Shown here piece after piece: positions 1 to 4,005 of a DNA stretch of 5,901 bases. The notes beneath the pieces were generated by a model that saw only the letters and a program-made list of their open reading frames with translations, had not been told where the DNA came from and searched no databases. Position 1 is the stretch's first letter, and the number at the start of each line of letters is the position of its first letter. The DNA is taken from NCBI GenBank assembly GCA_012516225.1, contig JAAYWX010000437.1:1-5901 (forward strand), written 5' to 3'. Position numbers and translations under genes: made by a program. This DNA comes from Clostridiales bacterium (GTDB taxonomy: Bacteria > Bacillota > Clostridia > Oscillospirales > Oscillospiraceae).

Positions 1-141
1 ACGGTTTAGTTTTATCTTTGGATAATTCTGAATTAGATCCGCAGCTTCTTATGGATTTGGCGTTAAGCTACCATAAGCGTAGTCCCTCAGGGCATATTAT
101 TGAAAGACAAACTGTATTGATTTTCGATGAATGCCAGATCC
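1..141. repeat. Left copy of 141-nt terminal direct repeat (circular overlap)
   Basis: These bases are identical to 5761-5901 at the other end of the window. The zot reading frame runs through the right copy exactly as it continues from the left one. This is the sign of a circular molecule assembled as a linear contig with a k-mer overlap, not of a biological repeat. The true circle is about 5,760 nt. Confidence 0.95.
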
Positions 142-506
142 TTTTTAATTGCCGGAGCTGGCAGACGAATAACCGAATGCAATGGGCTACTTTTTTTACC
201 CAGCATCGTAAATACGGCTATGATATAATCCTCATTACGCAGTATGACAGGCTCATTGACCGTCAAATTCGGGCGGTAGTTGAGTATGAAGTCATTCATC
301 GTAAAGCGTCAAATTTTAAGACTTTGGGCTTTTTGCTCGGATTGCCGTTTAGAGGTAATCTTTTTGTGGCAATTACTCGATGGTATGGGGAACATGAAAA
401 GATAGAATCGGAGATGTTTGTTCTCAGGAAGAAATATGCGCGTTTGTACGATAGCTATAAAATATTTAATCCGCAGACGCAGACGGGTCTCGGGGTCCCG
501 TCGTAG
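1..506 (+). CDS. zot: Zot/pI-like assembly ATPase, C-terminal part (continues from 5616)
   Basis: This is the 3' part of the gene that starts at 5616; across the circle join it makes a 216-aa protein. Zot/pI proteins are inner-membrane assembly ATPases that drive extrusion of filamentous phage through the envelope. Visible here are Walker B (VLIFDE, residues 87-92 of the joined protein) and the family block around residues 116-150, with HRKYGYDIILITQ and then LIDRQIRAVVEYEV. The protein ends at about residue 216, while M13 pI and CTXphi Zot are about 350-400 aa. No convincing transmembrane helix follows the ATPase domain; the apolar stretch near 157-173 is broken by Arg166. The secretin-contacting periplasmic domain is therefore missing, which would suit a single-membrane host. 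A TTG at position 18 is only an internal codon, because the frame is open to the window edge and continues from 5616. Confidence 0.93.
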   Translation, partial: GLVLSLDNSELDPQLLMDLALSYHKRSPSGHIIERQTVLIFDECQILFNCRSWQTNNRMQWATFFTQHRKYGYDIILITQYDRLIDRQIRAVVEYEVIHRKASNFKTLGFLLGLPFRGNLFVAITRWYGEHEKIESEMFVLRKKYARLYDSYKIFNPQTQTGLGVPS

Positions 507-515
507 TCTGCGGAT
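469..515. other. Branched GC-rich hairpin over the zot stop codon; candidate packaging signal
   Basis: ATCCGCAGAC (469-478) pairs perfectly with GTCTGCGGAT (506-515). Inside it GACGGG (482-487) pairs with CCCGTC (497-502) around a 9-nt loop. The structure covers the last zot codons and the stop (504-506). The 9-mer ATATTTAAT flanks it on both sides (462-470 and 519-527). No T-run follows, so a terminator is unlikely. In Ff phages the morphogenetic signal is a hairpin at the edge of the intergenic region just after the last assembly gene, which is the same position. The packaging role is inferred. Confidence 0.5.
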
Positions 516-654
516 AAGATATTTAATCTACTACCAAACGCACGTATGCCGCCAAAGTTCCTTTTCATAATCTATTAAATTAAACAAAATTTTTATTATT
601 ATGTAATTTGTTACGTTAACCCATGCCTTTGCTTGAACAACAAAATGCATATAA
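507..654. other. AT-rich non-coding stretch after zot
   Basis: No gene with a ribosome site is seen on either strand. The stretch is AT-rich and holds a sequence resembling one arm of a Xer dif site (TTATGTAATTT, 599-609), without a convincing partner arm. It lies between the zot stop-codon hairpin and the large terminator hairpin and forms the left part of the phage intergenic region. Confidence 0.5.
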
Positions 655-726
655 AAAAAGATCAGTCAAGGAATAACAGGAAGATTTTTCAGAATGAAAA
701 ATACTCTGTCCTTGACTGATCTTTTT
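655..726. terminator. Bidirectional terminator, 18-bp perfect stem
   Basis: Bases 655-672 and 709-726 are perfect reverse complements (core AGATCAGTCAAGGA / TCCTTGACTGATCT). The 36-nt loop holds a nested hairpin, ATTTTTC (684-690) with GAAAAAT (696-702). The stem ends in a T-run on each strand: CTTTTT at 721-726 for rightward transcripts, and the A-run 653-659 read as T's for leftward ones. It lies between rightward zot and the leftward DUF2726 gene, so it can end both convergent operons. A second role as a complementary-strand origin on the viral ssDNA is possible but unproven. Confidence 0.8.
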
Positions 727-884
727 GTTATGCAAATATTCTCTATCAATTATATCTACCTAAAAGGTAGTCGGTAGAAGTCTCAAGTCTTGAGGGGGCT
801 TATATCTATCCCTTTGAACAACATCGTATTTTGCCCCCTCGCAGGGGGCAGGCCGAGCCGTTAGGCGAGGTCTGGGGGCGATAC
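727..884. other. Cluster of small, competing hairpins; candidate replication origin region
   Basis: No gene is visible. Stems seen: CTACCT/AGGTAG (756-761 with 765-770, 3-nt loop), with a further GGTAG at 773-777; CTCAAG/CTTGAG (782-787 with 789-794); TGCCCCCT/AGGGGGCA (832-839 with 843-850, 3-nt loop). GAGGGGGC (792-799) is a second exact partner for GCCCCCTC (833-840), so two folds exclude each other. Another GGGGGC lies at 874-879. None of the stems is followed by a T-run, which argues against termination. The GC-rich block stands out in AT-rich surroundings and fits an origin or packaging element; the exact role is inferred. Confidence 0.5.
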
Positions 885-1406
885 TCAGGAATTTGATGAA
901 GCTGTTTTAAAAACACTTTCAAGTTGTGCTCTGAGCTTGTTGGGTTCTACAGAGCGAATATGTAAGATTTTGTATCCGCAGTTTAAAAGAACGTTGTCAA
1001 CAAAATTATCGCGTTCTTCACGTGGTTTTGTATTATGTGAAGAATCGTCTAGTTCGATTATTAATCGAGCAACAAGCTTTTGGTCGCAGATGACAAAGTC
1101 TACATGTTTCGCTTGTATCTTCCATTGATGAGCTGTTTTATTTTTGGCTTGTTCCTTTGGTTCTATGAGGTCAAATAATCTGACCTTTGCAAAAAGATAT
1201 AGACCCAGTTCATCAGTAATAGCTTTGATTTTATTAAATGCATCCTTTTCGTTATAGCTAAACATCCATTTTGATTTATAGCCATTCGCGTAGTTGATCA
1301 GTTCTTTTGGTTCTTTTATTGATGCCGGCTGTTTTTTGCTTTTTGCTTTATCTGCTGTTAATACAAGAATAACGATAACCAAGACAGCTACTATTGCCCA
1401 TTCCAT
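885..1406 (-). CDS. Membrane-anchored DUF2726 (PD-(D/E)XK-like) protein
   Basis: This 173-aa protein has an N-terminal hydrophobic helix (residues 3-17) followed by a lysine-rich stretch, so it is probably held in the membrane with a cytoplasmic C-terminal domain. That domain matches the DUF2726 pattern: HVDFVICD (101-108), then LIIELDDSSH (115-124), D133 and a closing GYKILHI (144-150). DUF2726 is related to restriction-endonuclease-like folds. The D103 and E118-x-D120 spacing fits PD-(D/E)XK, although the usual Lys of the motif is not obvious. It is not a core inovirus gene. It lies 38 nt downstream of the ribbon-helix-helix gene on the same strand, probably in one transcript ending at the 655-726 terminator. 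The ATG is supported by GGAG (1413-1416) 6 nt upstream. A role in superinfection exclusion or defence against other phages is inferred from its being cargo; the substrate is unknown. Confidence 0.75.
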   Translation of the reverse strand: MEWAIVAVLVIVILVLTADKAKSKKQPASIKEPKELINYANGYKSKWMFSYNEKDAFNKIKAITDELGLYLFAKVRLFDLIEPKEQAKNKTAHQWKIQAKHVDFVICDQKLVARLIIELDDSSHNTKPREERDNFVDNVLLNCGYKILHIRSVEPNKLRAQLESVFKTASSNS

Positions 1407-1444
1407 AATTTACTCCAGTTTTGTAATTAATTTATGGCTTTTTA

Positions 1445-1585
1445 CTATTTAATAAGTTTTTTCATTTCATAGTATTGCTGAATAATGTATTCAATTTGTT
1501 TTGTTATACTTCTTTTTTCTTTTTCAGCATCTTCCTTGATTTTTTTATATATTTCATCGTCGAGTCTTATAGACGTAGGTTTCAT
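1445..1585 (-). CDS. Small ribbon-helix-helix (Arc/MetJ-like) transcription regulator
   Basis: This 46-aa frame starts MKPTSIRLDDEIYKKIKEDA. It has the ribbon-helix-helix pattern: a short strand PTSIRLD (3-9) that would lie in the DNA groove, helix 1 (about 10-23), a turn with the typical RS (25-26), and helix 2 (27-41, ITKQIEYIIQQYYE). Such proteins are dimeric DNA-binding repressors or antitoxins. The start is well supported: a perfect AGGAGG (1595-1600 on the complement) lies 9 nt before the ATG. The gene leads the leftward operon with the DUF2726 gene and diverges from the replication operon at 1742. The intervening region holds repeated TATATCGTAT boxes on the promoters. I infer that it represses one or both operons, the role RstR plays in CTXphi although the fold differs. 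An antitoxin-type role toward the DUF2726 protein is an alternative. Confidence 0.85.
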   Translation of the reverse strand: MKPTSIRLDDEIYKKIKEDAEKEKRSITKQIEYIIQQYYEMKKLIK

Positions 1586-1605
1586 AATAAAATACCTCCT
1601 TTTTT

Positions 1606-1638
1606 ATTATATCGTATCGTAAAAATTATTATTGTCAA
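1606..1638 (-). promoter_or_regulatory. Leftward promoter for the RHH/DUF2726 operon
   Basis: On the minus strand a perfect -35 TTGACA (complement of 1633-1638) is followed after 16 nt by TACGAT (complement of 1611-1616). A perfect TATAAT (complement of 1606-1611) lies 21 nt from the -35, which is long. It sits just upstream of the RHH ribosome site, so the leader would be very short. Which -10 is used is uncertain. Confidence 0.55.
1608..1617. promoter_or_regulatory. Operator-like box TATATCGTAT, copy 1
   Basis: TATATCGTAT occurs here and again, exactly, at 1649-1658, 41 bp away. This copy overlaps the likely leftward -10, and ATCGTATCGT (1611-1620) adds a tandem half-unit. Ribbon-helix-helix dimers often bind short repeated boxes of this kind. 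Binding by the neighbouring RHH protein is inferred. Confidence 0.45.
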
Positions 1639-1648
1639 TGAAATATTA

Positions 1649-1658
1649 TATATCGTAT
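1649..1658. promoter_or_regulatory. Operator-like box TATATCGTAT, copy 2
   Basis: This is the exact second copy of the box at 1608-1617. Its last base is the first base of the rightward -35 element (1658-1663), and it lies upstream of the leftward -35. A repressor bound here would block the rightward promoter. The role is inferred from position. Confidence 0.45.
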
Positions 1659-1686
1659 TGACTACATTTAAACAATGTGATAGTAT
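1658..1686 (+). promoter_or_regulatory. Rightward promoter for the replication operon
   Basis: TTGACT (1658-1663), a 17-nt spacer, then TAGTAT (1681-1686) preceded by the extended -10 element TGA (1678-1680). Transcription should start near 1693 and give a leader of about 50 nt before the AGGAGG ribosome site at 1725-1730. No terminator is seen until 3958, so this promoter could serve everything from the gene at 1742 to the major coat gene. Confidence 0.6.
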
Positions 1687-1741
1687 TCAATTGTAGTTAA
1701 ATTATGGTACAAAAATTACAAAAAAGGAGGTACGAAAACGC

Positions 1742-1981
1742 ATGCAGGAATATACGGTTGAAGGATTTAGGCCTTATAAAATAACTGTACGCGAAACCGG
1801 CGAAGTAAAAGAAGGTGTAACAGTGTTTTGCTCCTATACTGATGAGCACATAACCGGGACGGGAATGGAGAAGTTTTCCATATCTAATGATAAGCTCGGT
1901 GTTGTGTCGCTTAAAGTAGGGATGCTTATTGCGCCTATTTACAATAAGTATGGTAAGGTCGATGGAATAAGTGTGCTTTAA
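1742..1981 (+). CDS. Putative ssDNA-binding protein (pV-like), 79 aa
   Basis: This is a small protein without membrane segments, rich in alternating beta-type stretches: YKITVRETGEV (12-22), GVTVFCSYTDE (25-35), a central KFSISNDKL, then LKVGMLIAPIYNKYGKVDG (57-75). The size, the predicted all-beta character and the position just ahead of rep match gene V-type helix-destabilising proteins, which coat the viral strand and divert replication from double-stranded to packaged DNA. I cannot name a family from motifs alone, so the function rests on context. It is the first gene of the rightward operon. The ATG is supported by AGGAGG (1725-1730) 11 nt upstream. The alternative is an unrelated small beta-protein that helps replication. 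Confidence 0.6.
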   Translation: MQEYTVEGFRPYKITVRETGEVKEGVTVFCSYTDEHITGTGMEKFSISNDKLGVVSLKVGMLIAPIYNKYGKVDGISVL

Positions 1982-2207
1982 ACCACTTACAATCCGTATT
2001 TTATTGCAGAATAGCGAGGATGTTAAAAGGCTGGTCCAAGAGAAGGATGCGGCATTAAAACGTGTATCAGAACTAGAAATTCAGTTGAAAAAAGAACGAG
2101 CCCGTATGGCAGATGTACAGCTAATGAATTTGGAACTTATAGATACTCTTAAATCGTATGGGTATAAGTTCCGTCCTGCTGCCGATGTGCGAACATGGGG
2201 AAAGTGA
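1971..2207 (+). CDS. Small coiled-coil protein of unknown function, 78 aa
   Basis: The protein overlaps the end of the previous gene by 11 nt and starts at GTG 1971, with only a weak AAGG (1955-1958) upstream, so translation is probably coupled. Residues about 16-52 form a charged heptad-type coiled coil (including VKRLVQEKDAALKRVSELEI and LKKERARMADV), followed by a short basic tail with YGYKFRP. There is no signal peptide and no membrane helix. I do not recognise a family. Lying between the presumed ssDNA-binding protein and rep, it could be a replication accessory or a partner of either neighbour. The start could instead be TTG 2004, which would remove 11 residues, but no ribosome site favours it. 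Confidence 0.6.
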   Translation: MCFKPLTIRILLQNSEDVKRLVQEKDAALKRVSELEIQLKKERARMADVQLMNLELIDTLKSYGYKFRPAADVRTWGK

Positions 2208-2227
2208 ACGTCGTGAGACATGCACGT

Positions 2228-2311
2228 AAAAAAGCGGAAACCTTGTGTTTCCGCTAACCCCCCTAGGCTAACAGGGGGGTATTACCTACAAAGGGGAGAC
2301 AAAACGTGCAA
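2228..2311 (-). ncRNA. Candidate antisense RNA to the rep leader
   Basis: Read leftward, a promoter-like pair (2318-2348) would start RNA near 2311. The RNA would cover the complement of the rep ribosome site (2291-2298), a C6/G6 hairpin (2257-2280) and a second hairpin (2233-2241 with 2247-2255, 5-nt loop) ending in six T's (complement of 2228-2233). That is a textbook intrinsic terminator on this strand. The result is an RNA of about 80 nt with two stem-loops. The 8-nt loop of the C6/G6 hairpin contains a YUNR motif on both strands (UUAG antisense, CUAA sense), a known feature of fast loop-loop antisense pairing. pT181-type plasmids, whose Rep belongs to the same superfamily, control rep by antisense RNA. 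No transcript evidence is available; this is inference. Confidence 0.4.
2257..2280. promoter_or_regulatory. C6/G6 hairpin just upstream of the rep ribosome site
   Basis: ACCCCCCT (2257-2264) pairs exactly with AGGGGGGT (2273-2280) around an 8-nt loop, ending 10 nt before the ribosome site AAGGGGAG (2291-2298). The C-run can instead pair with the ribosome site (CCCCT 2260-2264 with AGGGG 2292-2296). The leader could therefore switch between an open and a closed rep start. A role in double-strand origin nicking is also possible. Confidence 0.45.
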
Positions 2312-3220
2312 GATATCATTATATACGATGCATTATCTATAACGTCAAAGATTCATCAAGTATCGGATTTTATAGAGATGTTAGGTATGAAAGATGTCCC
2401 ATGGATTACTTTTACTGGCTCCCATGGGTTTGCGTACCGTCTATATTATGAGTGCATATCAATACATCATTGTCGTGACGACGGTGTTGTGTGGCTTGAA
2501 ATGACAGGGCAGGGATGTAGAGCGTTTGAAACGTATGGGACAGGGGATTATGAGACATTGTTTCAACTTGTGCAGGATAATCCAGGCGATATGAAAATTA
2601 CTCGTCTTGATGTTGCGTTCGATGATCATAACGGTTTATTAGATATTAAACAGCTATGCGAAGATACTAGAAATGCATTGTTTGTCAGTCGGTTTAATGA
2701 ATGGCAAGTTATAGAAGGTTCAAAGGGCTGTTCTGTTACTCATGGTTCTATGAAGTCTGAAATATTTCTTCGTATATATGATAAAGCCGCTGAAAGAGGA
2801 TTAGATGATGGTTCGCATTGGATTCGTGTTGAGCTTCAATTAAGACGTGACAGGGCAATGCAATTTGCACAAGAAAAAGGTGACATTGGTTCTAGGTTTT
2901 GCGGTGTTCTTCTTAACTATGTGCGATACGTCGAAGAATGCGACGATTCAAATAAATGGCGTTGGCCTTTGCGATTGTACTGGGCAAAGCTCGTAAGTTC
3001 TGCGGCTTCGATTTCTTTGTATGTAAAGCCTGGTACGGAGTACAACATGATTAAAATGACTGATTTTGTATTCAGACAGGCCGGAAACGCCATTGATGCG
3101 ACTATAGAAGTTCTTGGAATTGATGGATTCCTGCGGGAATTGCATTCTCGGGACATAAGACCTAATCCGAAATATACGGAGATAGTGAAAAAGATGAAAG
3201 GGGAGAGGGCTTCTGAATGA
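2306..3220 (+). CDS. Replication initiation protein, Rep_trans family
   Basis: A 304-aa rolling-circle initiator of the Rep_trans type (pT181 RepC, CTXphi RstA and Tn916-type relatives). It would nick the double-stranded origin and prime viral-strand synthesis. Family blocks in order: WLEMTGQGCRAFE (63-75), ITRLDVAFDD (98-107), the RIYDK box (156-160) whose Tyr158 is a good candidate for the nicking tyrosine, and WIRVELQLRRDRA (172-184). Length is normal for the family and nothing appears missing. The GTG start is supported by AAGGGGAG (2291-2298) 7 nt upstream. The gene follows the coiled-coil gene after a 98-nt leader with two hairpins. Its end overlaps the ribosome site and likely start of the first small membrane protein, coupling replication to coat genes. 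Regulation by leader structure and antisense RNA is inferred. The exact catalytic tyrosine is not proven from sequence alone. Confidence 0.9.
   Translation: MQDIIIYDALSITSKIHQVSDFIEMLGMKDVPWITFTGSHGFAYRLYYECISIHHCRDDGVVWLEMTGQGCRAFETYGTGDYETLFQLVQDNPGDMKITRLDVAFDDHNGLLDIKQLCEDTRNALFVSRFNEWQVIEGSKGCSVTHGSMKSEIFLRIYDKAAERGLDDGSHWIRVELQLRRDRAMQFAQEKGDIGSRFCGVLLNYVRYVEECDDSNKWRWPLRLYWAKLVSSAASISLYVKPGTEYNMIKMTDFVFRQAGNAIDATIEVLGIDGFLRELHSRDIRPNPKYTEIVKKMKGERASE
2318..2348 (-). promoter_or_regulatory. Candidate leftward promoter inside the start of rep
   Basis: On the minus strand TTGACG (complement of 2343-2348) is followed after 19 nt by a perfect TATAAT (complement of 2318-2323). A second possible pair is TTGATG (complement of 2354-2359), 16 nt, GATAAT (complement of 2332-2337). 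Either would drive the antisense RNA that ends at 2228. The 19-nt spacing is long, and AT-rich DNA gives chance matches. Confidence 0.35.
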
Positions 3221-3356
3221 CTATGTAACAGCTACCTTGTTTTCTGAAACTATGAATAATGTCTTCGTTATGTTGCAAATACAGGTTATTGAGATAGGTA
3301 TTATTGCGGGAATAACTCTAGGGATGATTTTTTGGTGGATGGTGAAACATGGTTAA
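3213..3356 (+). CDS. Tiny single-pass membrane protein, candidate minor coat (pVII/pIX-like)
   Basis: The open frame ends at TAA 3354-3356 and encodes one hydrophobic helix, VIEIGIIAGITLGMIFWWMV, with a basic tail KHG. That is the form of the small end-cap coat proteins of filamentous phages. The start is uncertain. A good ribosome site AAGGGGAG (3198-3205) points to a CTG at 3213 (47 aa), 7 nt downstream. The first in-frame ATG is at 3252 (34 aa) and has no ribosome site; TTG 3237 also lacks one. The nearby ATG 3217 opens a three-codon frame and is not used for this product. The gene begins before the rep stop codon and its end overlaps the next gene by 8 nt, so translation is probably coupled. 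I do not recognise a named family. Confidence 0.55.
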   Translation: MNDYVTATLFSETMNNVFVMLQIQVIEIGIIAGITLGMIFWWMVKHG

Positions 3357-3519
3357 GAATTATTTATTTTGGATTCCTGTAGCGCTTATTCCATGGTGTA
3401 TTTTGTTCTCAGTAGTTATTGGAAAGGCATGGGGTGATGCATACGGAATAGCGCTCTTGTTTGTATCTCTTATTTCGATATCGGCTTATGAAATAGTTGA
3501 GGCTCGGAAGAATGATTAG
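3349..3519 (+). CDS. Small two-helix membrane protein, 56 aa
   Basis: Starting at ATG 3349, the product has two hydrophobic helices: about residues 5-25 (YLFWIPVALIPWCILFSVV) and 32-48 (YGIALLFVSLISISAY), joined by a short GKAWGDA turn. The tail EARKND is charged. It overlaps the gene before it by 8 nt (ATGGTTAA) and the gene after it by 8 nt (ATGATTAG). Its ribosome site (GGATGGTG, 3336-3343) is moderate. The place in the structural block suggests a minor virion or assembly protein kept in the membrane before assembly. No named family is recognised. Confidence 0.65.
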   Translation: MVKNYLFWIPVALIPWCILFSVVIGKAWGDAYGIALLFVSLISISAYEIVEARKND

Positions 3520-3649
3520 TTTAGCTGATTCGATTTCGTACATAACGGATTCAATTGCTGTAGGGTTTGGCTTATCACTTATAACAGGAGCTTTAATATG
3601 GGGTGCTTTGGTTGTATGGGGCTTTTTTAAGTCCATATCTCAGGCATAA
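3512..3649 (+). CDS. Tiny single-pass membrane protein, candidate minor coat, 45 aa
   Basis: ATG 3512 to TAA 3649. An amphipathic start, MISLADSISYITDSIAVG, leads into a long hydrophobic helix, GFGLSLITGALIWGALVVWG (18-37), and a short tail FFKSISQA with one lysine. The layout resembles small filamentous-phage coat proteins (pVII, pIX or a second pVIII-like subunit) made without a cleavable signal. GAGG (3499-3502) lies 9 nt before the start. It overlaps the previous gene by 8 nt and precedes the major coat gene by 36 nt. The exact virion position cannot be told from sequence. Confidence 0.7.
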   Translation: MISLADSISYITDSIAVGFGLSLITGALIWGALVVWGFFKSISQA

Positions 3650-3685
3650 CCATTTTAGCAATTACGAAAGAGGGGAGGAATTACT

Positions 3686-3946
3686 TTGAAGTTCATTGAG
3701 AACGTGTCCAGAAAAGCAAAGATGTTTGTGCTCAGTACTTGCGTTATGGCTATGATGGCTATACCTGCGTTTGCTGAGGAGTCTACGCCTGATGTGCAAT
3801 CTGCACTAACTACTGCGTTTAATGGCGTAAAGGCATCTGTTACGTCTACGGTACTTACTGCGTTGCCTATTGCTCTTGGTATTTTTGCTATGGTTTTTGG
3901 CATTAAGTACGCTATTAGGTTTTTTAAGAAAATTGCTAATGCTTGA
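3686..3946 (+). CDS. Major coat protein precursor (pVIII-like)
   Basis: This 86-aa precursor starts at TTG 3686, with a strong AGGGGAGG (3671-3678) 7 nt upstream. Residues 1-30 form a signal peptide: a basic start (KFIENVSRKAK), hydrophobic core and AFA at the cleavage site before EESTP. The mature chain of 56 residues has the classic pVIII design. An acidic N-terminus (EESTPD) would face outward on the filament, the middle helix is hydrophobic (about 57-76, VLTALPIALGIFAMVFGIKY), and the basic end (KYAIRFFKKIANA) would contact the DNA inside. It would sit in the membrane until assembly by Zot. An intrinsic terminator follows 12 nt after the gene, so this gene can be expressed far above those downstream, as in Ff phages. 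Confidence 0.93.
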   Translation: MKFIENVSRKAKMFVLSTCVMAMMAIPAFAEESTPDVQSALTTAFNGVKASVTSTVLTALPIALGIFAMVFGIKYAIRFFKKIANA

Positions 3947-3957
3947 TGTGTGAGGCG

Positions 3958-3992
3958 TAATGGGGGGTGGTTTTCTCCCCCCATTATTTTTT
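3958..3992 (+). terminator. Intrinsic terminator between major coat gene and pIII gene
   Basis: TAATGGGGGG (3958-3967) pairs with CCCCCCATTA (3977-3986) around a 9-nt loop, followed at once by TTTTTT (3987-3992). It lies directly after the major coat gene, where Ff phages also have a terminator that keeps coat mRNA abundant and downstream genes low. The C-run (3977-3982) is also complementary to the G-run that forms the pIII ribosome site (3995-4000). Confidence 0.9.
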
Positions 3993-4005
3993 AAGGGGGG
4001 TTTTT

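Noticed and set aside
1..141. Genuine biological terminal repeat
   Set aside because: The reading frame of zot passes through the join without change and inoviruses are circular, so an assembly overlap explains it.
87..299. Minus-strand open frame of 70 codons
   Set aside because: It lies wholly inside zot on the opposite strand, has no ribosome site and shows no family signature; zot is clearly the real frame.
694..777. Short plus-strand frame starting MKNTLSLTDLF
   Set aside because: It starts inside the large terminator hairpin, has only a weak, distant GGAAG, and its product has no recognisable feature.
1606..1660. CRISPR-like array from repeated ATCGTAT units
   Set aside because: There are only two full copies and one half unit, too short and with unequal spacing; operator boxes fit better.
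1475..1696. Phenylalanine-rich plus-strand frame of 73 codons
   Set aside because: It is the mirror of the RHH gene and the AT-rich promoter region; the minus-strand RHH frame has a perfect ribosome site and a clear fold pattern.
2917..3156. Minus-strand frames opposite the end of rep
   Set aside because: They are shadows of the strongly supported Rep_trans gene, without ribosome sites.
3409..3636. Minus-strand frame of 75 codons
   Set aside because: It lies opposite the overlapping small membrane-protein genes, which have coupled starts and clear helices; this frame has neither.
3655..3984. Minus-strand frame of 109 codons
   Set aside because: It runs opposite the major coat gene and through the terminator; the coat frame has signal peptide and ribosome site.
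3967..4005. Longer start for the pIII-like protein
   Set aside because: It would begin inside the terminator stem, lacks a ribosome site and would put 13 residues before a perfect signal-peptide start at GTG 4006.
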